DNA of 11,016 nt from Bacillota bacterium (lineage in GTDB: Bacteria > Bacillota > Clostridia > Acetivibrionales > DSM-1351), in assembly GCA_023436515.1 (NCBI GenBank), contig JAEZIV010000245.1, forward strand, positions 1-11,016, read 5' to 3'. The first letter of the stretch is position 1. Every line of letters begins with the position of its first letter. Positions 6,217-11,016 of the stretch are shown one piece after another. A program made the position numbers and the translations under genes. The notes under the pieces were generated by a model. It ran no database searches. It had not been told where the DNA came from and saw only the letters and a list, made by a program, of their open reading frames with translations.

Positions 6217-8016
6217 ATGAAGCGGCTTAAGTTACGTGAGAGAATTTCCAGTAAACTTATATATAGTAATATGCGCTTATCAAAAAGAGCACTAGCTCTT
6301 TTTGCTTTTAGTGTAGTTGTACCTCTAACCCTTATTGTATATTTTTATTCGGTTCATTCAGCAAATATAATAGCTAATGAGCTTTCAAACAATATGCAAT
6401 TGGCGGTAACTCAAATTAAAAACAATTTGGATTACCGTTTCGAGCAAATATCTGAGAATTCTCTTTCTATTCTTAGTACAGCTTATCCATATATCAGAAG
6501 TGGAAGTACTGACGTGGAAACACAGTTAAGTGAATATGCAGAGTTAAAATCCCTTGTTTCAGCCTATGAGGGAAAGCATATGATCAGTAAAATACGGTTG
6601 TATATACCTGCCGGCAAGATTTATGCCAATCAGCAGGATACCTTCTACTCCCTCCCGGAGCTCACAGAGCAGACCGATGAAACTCACAAAAGGGGGGTTG
6701 TTTGGCTGAAAACCTATGGCGCGAGAATTTATGAGGGAAAAGGCTTAACAAATGTTATTTCCTGCCGAATGACAATATCCAGTAAAACTAATTACAATGA
6801 GATAGCAAGTATAATCCAATTAGATATAGAAGAGAACAAGCTTAGCAAAATTTTTTCTGCAGGGATTAGCATTGCTGAGGAGATTTATCTTGTGGATTCA
6901 AACGGCGTCATAATATCTCATCCCAATTCAGACTTAATTCATAAAAAGGGGCTATCTGACGCTGAACTCAATACAGTGTTAACGGATGAAACGGGACATA
7001 TGAGCGGCAGGGGAAGTCAAAATGCTGATCTTGTTGCATTTTCTAAATTAAACGCAACTAATTGGTATTTGGTAATGAGACTACCTGCGTCTGCTGTTTA
7101 CGGTTCTGATATTTTTTCCTTTGATTTCATACGTGTTCTGCTTATTATAGCTGTTGTAATTGTATTTGTAATCTCATTAATATTGATATATTCCAGTATT
7201 GTTGAAAACACAATTAAGCGAATTAACACAGCAATTATGGTGTTAAATAATGACGGACTGGAACAGGTTGCTACTATTGCTTCACAAAGGGATAACAAAT
7301 CCCTTGCACTATTAGAGAATAATGCCAACAATCTGGTTATTACAATAAAGAGGCTGATGGAAGAGTCATATGAAGCTAAACTTAAAGCCCGTGATTTTCA
7401 GTTAAAGGCTCTGCAGGCACAAATAAATCCCCATTTTCTTTACAATACCCTTGATGCAATCAAGTGGATGATATTGGAAGACCGTAAGAAAGACAGCATA
7501 TGGATGATCAATGCGTTTTCAAAGTATTTTCGCTTAAGCTTGAGCAAGGGAAGAGAGGTTGTTACTCTTCAGGATGAATTGGAGCTAATCCGTGCATATA
7601 TAGGGATTATGCAAAAAAGGTTCAGTAATATTTCCACAATTGATATAAATGTAGAAGATAAGGTTATGGAGTGCCTTATCCCAAAATTATCTCTGCAGCC
7701 ATTGGTAGAAAATGCTCTCAACCATGGAATTCTCCACAAGGAAGGCAGTGATGGACAGCTTATCATTGAAGCAAAGGAAGAGAACGACAGACTAGTGATT
7801 ACTATAAAGGACAATGGTCAGGGCATGAGTCAGGAGGAGCTTGAGAGGGTTGTAAACCAGGAAAATAGCCCTCCCACTAAGGGCTATGGCCTTGGAAATG
7901 TTGATGAAAGGCTCAAGCTTTTTGGAGGGGATGAATGTGGGCTGGTTATTGGCTCGGAGTTGGGCGTAGGTACCACTGTTACCCTGTCTTTGCCTATGAA
8001 ATACATGAGTTATTAG
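6217..8016 (+). CDS. YesM-type membrane sensor histidine kinase
   Basis: This 599-residue kinase should sense an extracellular signal, probably tied to a sugar or its binding protein, and phosphorylate the preceding regulator. A membrane segment at about 25-44 and another at about 304-327 flank a roughly 260-residue external sensor region that probably forms a Cache-like fold (it contains YLVDSNGVIISHP). A HAMP-like linker follows at about 328-385. The dimerisation and phosphoacceptor box is QINPHFLYNTLD with His406. The ATPase part has LVENALNHGI (Asn499), DNGQGM (Asp532) and GYGLGNV from Gly556. This matches the His_kinase family typical of YesM. Strong basic N-terminus (MKRLKLRER) agrees with the first loop being inside. 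All catalytic boxes look intact. No terminator with a T tract is visible after the stop, so some read-through into the importer operon is possible. Confidence 0.93.
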   Translation: MKRLKLRERISSKLIYSNMRLSKRALALFAFSVVVPLTLIVYFYSVHSANIIANELSNNMQLAVTQIKNNLDYRFEQISENSLSILSTAYPYIRSGSTDVETQLSEYAELKSLVSAYEGKHMISKIRLYIPAGKIYANQQDTFYSLPELTEQTDETHKRGVVWLKTYGARIYEGKGLTNVISCRMTISSKTNYNEIASIIQLDIEENKLSKIFSAGISIAEEIYLVDSNGVIISHPNSDLIHKKGLSDAELNTVLTDETGHMSGRGSQNADLVAFSKLNATNWYLVMRLPASAVYGSDIFSFDFIRVLLIIAVVIVFVISLILIYSSIVENTIKRINTAIMVLNNDGLEQVATIASQRDNKSLALLENNANNLVITIKRLMEESYEAKLKARDFQLKALQAQINPHFLYNTLDAIKWMILEDRKKDSIWMINAFSKYFRLSLSKGREVVTLQDELELIRAYIGIMQKRFSNISTIDINVEDKVMECLIPKLSLQPLVENALNHGILHKEGSDGQLIIEAKEENDRLVITIKDNGQGMSQEELERVVNQENSPPTKGYGLGNVDERLKLFGGDECGLVIGSELGVGTTVTLSLPMKYMSY

Positions 8017-8267
8017 TAAACATAAAATAAAGCAAAGATTTGCCGATATTAATTACCAATTTAGTTAAAAGTAGAACTTTAAATAGGGACTGCTGGAAAA
8101 GCTATATCGCTGGCTTATTCTGTCAGTCCATTATTCTATATACATGTTTATCGACTTATTTAGTAATATTACAATAATTTCAGACACAAAACTATCAGGT
8201 TTTTATGCAAATATAACATATTTGAACAAGAAATCGGAAGATTGAGTCATTCAATATTGAAGTTTTA

Positions 8268-8284
8268 TATGCTAACATTTAAAC
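8268..8284 (+). repeat. Third, diverged copy of the shared motif, upstream of the importer operon
   Basis: TATGCTAACATTTAAAC agrees with TATGTTAACAAATAAAC (4286-4302) at 14 of 17 positions. It lies about 50-70 bases before the predicted transcription start, in a typical activator position, and in the same orientation as the copy before the regulator. Confidence 0.45.
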
Positions 8285-8304
8285 ATAGATTGATACATCT
8301 TACT

Positions 8305-8318
8305 TTGAAAGCTTTCAA
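8305..8318. promoter_or_regulatory. Perfect 14-base palindrome TTGAAAGCTTTCAA in the importer promoter
   Basis: The palindrome ends five bases before the predicted -10 TATAAT and covers most of the -35/-10 spacer. Its half-sites TGAAA/TTTCA recur at 4032-4045 with a two-base wider gap. It may be an operator for a repressor; it is two bases shorter than a standard catabolite element. Confidence 0.4.
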
Positions 8319-8323
8319 GGATC

Positions 8324-8329
8324 TATAAT
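8324..8329 (+). promoter_or_regulatory. Candidate -10 element of the importer operon
   Basis: A consensus TATAAT has no good -35 at the proper distance (TTACTT or TACTTT near 8300-8306). A perfect -10 with a poor -35 is what an activator-dependent promoter would look like. Transcription would begin near 8336, about 59 bases before the first start codon. Confidence 0.4.
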
Positions 8330-8394
8330 CTTCACATTTTTAAAATGTTCTTATGTAAAGTTTCTACTTCTGTAATTTTCGGAGGAATAATGCT

Positions 8395-9363
8395 ATGAAA
8401 ATGTTTGCTTCAAAATCAAGAGCAAAAATCGAAATAAAAACCCATTCTAAGCTAGGAGCATATATGAGAGATCATTACCTCATGTATTTAATGCTGCTCC
8501 CCGGACTATTCTTTTTGATAGTTTACAAGTTTTTACCACTATACGGTATCACAATTGCATTTAAGGATTACAGTATTTTTGCAGGTAATAACCCCTTAGA
8601 TGCAATTGCAAAAAGCGAATGGGTGGGTTTAGCGCATTTTGATCGATTGTTCGCAAGTTCAGCCTTTATCAAAGTTCTTGTAAATACCTTGATTATAAAC
8701 GCATATAAAATATTGTTTCTGTTCCCGATTCCAATTATATGTGCGATTTTGTTGAATGAAATTCGTAACAGAGTTTATCGTAGGCTGATTCAGACCGCAA
8801 TATATGTTCCATACTTCTTTTCATGGGTAGTAACCTTTGGTATTTTCTACTCCTTGCTAGGCACCTATGGAATTGTAAACTCTGGGTTATCCTTCTTAGG
8901 CTTTGAAAGAATCAGCTTTTTCTCTGATATTGGCGTATTTCGTGGACTTTTGGTCTTTACTGAAGGCTGGAAGGAAATCGGTTGGAATACAGTAATCTAT
9001 CTGGCGGCTATTACAGGTATTGATACCTCCCTATATGAGGCAGCCCGTGTTGATGGGGCATCCAAGTTACGTCAAATCTGGCATATAACATTGACGGGAA
9101 TGTCTTCAACCATCGTTCTGATGCTGATCCTGAAGGTGGGATATATTCTGGATACTGGCTTTGAGCAGATTCTCGTATTCTACAATGCAACAGTATACGA
9201 TGTTGCCGACGTAATCCAGACCTATGTTTACCGTATGGGTTTAGGCCAGTCGGACTTTGCCTTGGGGACTGCACTTGGTTTATTTAATTCAGTAGTGGCA
9301 TTTATCTTAATTGTTGGTGCAAACGCTGTCTGCAAGAGGTTGCTTCATAGGAGTATTTGGTAA
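8395..9363 (+). CDS. ABC sugar importer permease, LplB-like (first permease)
   Basis: This 322-residue inner-membrane protein is one half of the channel of a carbohydrate ABC importer of the CUT1 type. A basic cytoplasmic N-terminus (1-27) precedes the first membrane segment at about 29-50, with the LplB-typical LLPGLFF and KFLPLYG stretches. About six membrane segments are apparent. The ATPase-contact loop is EAARVDGASKLRQIW at 215-229, with Glu215, Ala216, Ala217 and Gly221 as expected. GTYGIVNSGLSFLG is the usual periplasmic-side signature of this group. GGAGG at 8381-8385 lies nine bases before the ATG. The second permease begins 36 bases after its stop. LplB-type importers move di- and oligosaccharides, often from plant cell walls; the actual substrate cannot be read from the sequence. 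Confidence 0.92.
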   Translation: MKMFASKSRAKIEIKTHSKLGAYMRDHYLMYLMLLPGLFFLIVYKFLPLYGITIAFKDYSIFAGNNPLDAIAKSEWVGLAHFDRLFASSAFIKVLVNTLIINAYKILFLFPIPIICAILLNEIRNRVYRRLIQTAIYVPYFFSWVVTFGIFYSLLGTYGIVNSGLSFLGFERISFFSDIGVFRGLLVFTEGWKEIGWNTVIYLAAITGIDTSLYEAARVDGASKLRQIWHITLTGMSSTIVLMLILKVGYILDTGFEQILVFYNATVYDVADVIQTYVYRMGLGQSDFALGTALGLFNSVVAFILIVGANAVCKRLLHRSIW

Positions 9364-9386
9364 TTGAGTCAAAAGTAAATCGTCAT

Positions 9387-9394
9387 AGAGGTGA
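9387..9394 (+). promoter_or_regulatory. Ribosome binding site of the second permease
   Basis: AGAGGTGA ends five bases before the ATG at 9400. The GTG at 9391 that would extend the frame by three codons is itself part of this site, so the ATG is the start. Confidence 0.8.
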
Positions 9395-9399
9395 AAACT

Positions 9400-10293
9400 A
9401 TGTATATAAAAAAGAAAACAGGGATACCACTCGAAGCAAGTGAAAAGGTAATGGAAGTAATTTCTTACATAATTATGAGCATTCTTGCACTATGTGCAAT
9501 ACTTCCTATCTTACATGTAGTTTCTAAGTCCTTCAGTAGTGCATCGGCGGTCACATCAGGATCTGTGCTGTTTTGGCCCGTTGGTATACAGTTTGAGACA
9601 ATGGAATATGTACTCAGAGAGACAACGTTCTTAAACTCCCTCAAGAACACAATCATTGTAACACTTATTGGTACATTAATCAGTATGGTTGTAACAGTTA
9701 CAACTGCATATCCGCTATCAAAGCCCTCATTTAAAGGCCGGAAGCTCTTTATTATGCTTTACATAATCAGCATGGTGTTCTTTGGTGGAATAGTACCTGC
9801 ATATATGGTGGTTCGTACCTTGGGAATTATGGATACATATGCTGCGTTGATACTACCATTCTTTATAGTCCACTTTAATATGTTCATTGTTAAGAATTAT
9901 TTTGAGGGGTTGCCGGAAAGTATTGAAGAATCGGCTAAAATTGACGGTGCAAGTGATGTCAGAATATTAGTATCCATTGTATGCCCAATGTCTACTCCGG
10001 TATTGGCAACAGTATCTTTACTGTATGCGGTAAACTATTGGAATAACTATTTCCATGCAGTTATGTATACAAATAGTACTGAAATGCAGACCTTGCAGCT
10101 GTTTACCTATAATACTATCAGTAACACCCAGACAATTGTTGAACGTCTTGTGGCAGGTAATTACGCTAATGTTTCCATTGACGGAATTATCGCAGCAGTG
10201 GTTGTTCTTTCACTAATTCCTATTGTTGCATTATACCCGTTTGTTCAGAGGTATATGGTTCAAGGTATTACGATTGGCTCAGTCAAGGGTTAA
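9400..10293 (+). CDS. ABC sugar importer permease, YtcP/LplC-like (second permease)
   Basis: This 297-residue inner-membrane protein is the partner of the preceding permease in a CUT1-type carbohydrate importer. After a short basic start (MYIKKKTG) it has about six membrane segments, the first at about 19-40. The ATPase-contact loop reads ESAKIDGASDVRI from Glu177, with Ser in place of the second loop residue, a common variant in this subgroup. NYWNNYFHAVMY near 210 and the C-terminal YPFVQRYMVQGITIGSVKG are strong family signatures. Length is normal and the frame intact. It is co-transcribed with the first permease (36-base gap) and with the binding protein gene 69 bases downstream. No ATP-binding subunit is encoded between them; such importers commonly use a shared ATPase of the MsmX/MsmK kind encoded elsewhere. 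Confidence 0.93.
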   Translation: MYIKKKTGIPLEASEKVMEVISYIIMSILALCAILPILHVVSKSFSSASAVTSGSVLFWPVGIQFETMEYVLRETTFLNSLKNTIIVTLIGTLISMVVTVTTAYPLSKPSFKGRKLFIMLYIISMVFFGGIVPAYMVVRTLGIMDTYAALILPFFIVHFNMFIVKNYFEGLPESIEESAKIDGASDVRILVSIVCPMSTPVLATVSLLYAVNYWNNYFHAVMYTNSTEMQTLQLFTYNTISNTQTIVERLVAGNYANVSIDGIIAAVVVLSLIPIVALYPFVQRYMVQGITIGSVKG

Positions 10294-10317
10294 TCAAAGT
10301 TTCATTCCACATTGTTA

Positions 10318-10338
10318 TTTATTGGTGAATCCAATAAA
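10318..10338 (+). other. Hairpin between the second permease and the binding protein gene
   Basis: TTTATTGG (10318-10325) and CCAATAAA (10331-10338) form a perfect 8-bp stem with a five-base loop TGAAT. An A-rich stretch rather than a T tract follows, so it is not a terminator on the plus strand. It lies 24 bases before the binding-protein start and could protect or cleave the mRNA so that more binding protein than permease is made. Confidence 0.4.
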
Positions 10339-10362
10339 AATAAATAAAAAGGATGGGAAAAT

Positions 10363-11016
10363 ATGAAGAAGATTTTGGTAATGTTTATTGCGGTATTGAT
10401 GATTGTTTCTAGCTTTGCAGGTTGTGGACAGAACAGCAGCTCAACTCCAAGTAACGCCTCTACTTCAACAGCAAGTACCTCGTCTGAGGCTAAAAATCTT
10501 GATGGTGAAAAGCCGACGCTTAAGTATCTTGGTTATAATGTCAGTTTTGATCCAAATACTGACAGTATGGCAGCAGTTTATGAAGAAAAGACAGGCTATA
10601 AAGTAAACTACAACGTACTTCCGGCTGAGAATGCAAACGAAAAGCTCCTTATGGAAGTTGCATCCGGTGCTGATTACGATGTGGTTCAGGTTGGAGTATC
10701 TCAGTTCCAAACACTGCTTTCCCAAGGCGCATTAATGCCTCTGACAGATTTATTAAATAAATATGGTCAGGATGTCCTTAAAGGTGTAAATGAAGCTTCC
10801 TGGAAGGCTTGCTCAGATTCTAAAGGCGAAATTTACGGTATTCCTTACAAATATCCGTACCCAACAGAAATAGGTACATTCATGGTAGCACGCCTCGACT
10901 TGTTGAAAGCCGCTGGCATTAATGAACTTCCAACTACAATAGACGAATTCTATAACACCCTTGTTACTCTCAAAAAGTTCTATGGAGACAAATATATTAT
11001 CTTCACCGGTCCCTTC
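10363..11016 (+). CDS. Extracellular sugar-binding lipoprotein of the ABC importer (3' end cut by window)
   Basis: The visible 218 residues are the N-terminal part of a solute-binding protein that would capture a sugar outside the cell and hand it to the two permeases. A lipoprotein signal peptide is clear: MKK, a hydrophobic core, and the lipobox FAGC with the lipidated Cys21. A Ser/Thr/Asn-rich linker at about 22-42 tethers the domain to the membrane. The mature part from about residue 50 (TLKYLGYNVSFDPNTD) and the stretches KLLMEVASGADYDVV, LMPLTDLL and GEIYGIPYKYP are typical of the SBP_bac_1/LplA-like CUT1 binding proteins, usually over 500 residues in the LplA subgroup. AAGGATGGG at 10349-10357 is the ribosome site. 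The frame is open to the window end, so it is partial by truncation, not broken. The ligand is unknown. Confidence 0.93.
   Translation, partial: MKKILVMFIAVLMIVSSFAGCGQNSSSTPSNASTSTASTSSEAKNLDGEKPTLKYLGYNVSFDPNTDSMAAVYEEKTGYKVNYNVLPAENANEKLLMEVASGADYDVVQVGVSQFQTLLSQGALMPLTDLLNKYGQDVLKGVNEASWKACSDSKGEIYGIPYKYPYPTEIGTFMVARLDLLKAAGINELPTTIDEFYNTLVTLKKFYGDKYIIFTGPF

Larger units (their letters stand above)
8017..8394. other. Regulatory gap before the importer operon
   Basis: This 378-base AT-rich stretch has no supported gene. It contains a possible stem GGACTG (8087-8092) with CAGTCC (8124-8129), a relative of the 16-base motif at 8268-8284, three perfect palindromes (TTCAATATTGAA at 8250-8261, TTGAAAGCTTTCAA at 8305-8318, ACATTTTTAAAATGT at 8334-8348) and a TATAAT at 8324-8329. 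No clear terminator is seen for the kinase gene. The length and content suggest a separate, regulated promoter. Confidence 0.65.

Noticed and set aside
8032-8043. GCAAAGATTTGC after the kinase gene as a terminator
   Set aside because: The stem is only five base pairs with a two-base loop and no T tract follows.
8087-8129. GGACTG/CAGTCC stem as a terminator of the kinase gene
   Set aside because: Six pairs around a 31-base loop, with ATTATTCT rather than a T run after it; too weak to call.
8144-8245. 33-residue open frame in the gap before the importer
   Set aside because: No ribosome binding site lies before its ATG and the composition is that of AT-rich non-coding DNA.
10403-10606. Plus-strand open frame inside the binding-protein gene
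   Set aside because: It is an out-of-frame shadow; the frame from 10363 carries a signal peptide, lipobox and binding-protein motifs.

Overview
The window looks like a piece of chromosome from a low-GC, Gram-positive anaerobe of the Clostridia, probably a plant-polysaccharide or sugar degrader near Ruminiclostridium. The reasons are AT-rich sequence, strong Shine-Dalgarno sites, a YesM/YesN-type two-component pair, an LplB/YtcP-type sugar importer with a lipoprotein binding protein, and a sugar epimerase that closely resembles the D-psicose 3-epimerase of Clostridium cellulolyticum as I remember it. The genus is an inference. No RNA gene, insertion sequence, CRISPR array or phage gene was seen.

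Layout. Positions 49-3971 form a minus-strand operon of three genes, read from right to left: two paralogous FAD-dependent oxidoreductases (3971-2598 and 2501-1128) and a ketose 3-epimerase (1013-135). A hairpin at 49-70 probably ends the operon. Positions 3972-4561 are a 590-base divergent regulatory region. Positions 4562-8016 encode, on the plus strand, an AraC-type response regulator and its sensor kinase. Positions 8017-8394 are a second regulatory gap. From 8395 to the right edge comes an ABC importer operon: two permeases, then a solute-binding lipoprotein cut by the window end (10363-11016). No ATPase gene is present; importers of this class often borrow a shared one.

How it may work together. 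The kinase would sense a sugar-related signal outside the cell, the regulator would activate the importer, and the imported sugar, or the product of a hydrolase outside the window, would be processed by the epimerase and the two flavoenzymes. The link between the minus-strand enzymes and the plus-strand transport system is inferred from divergence and from a shared DNA motif. A 16-base exact repeat (3995-4010 and 4283-4298) and a close relative at 8268-8284 lie by the candidate promoters of all three transcription units.

The most unusual content is the pairing of two tandem, diverged FAD oxidoreductases with an allulose/tagatose-type 3-epimerase beside a sensor-transporter module. I cannot name an established pathway that uses this set. 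Several listed starts are shifted downstream from the longest open frame because a clear ribosome binding site marks an internal ATG.
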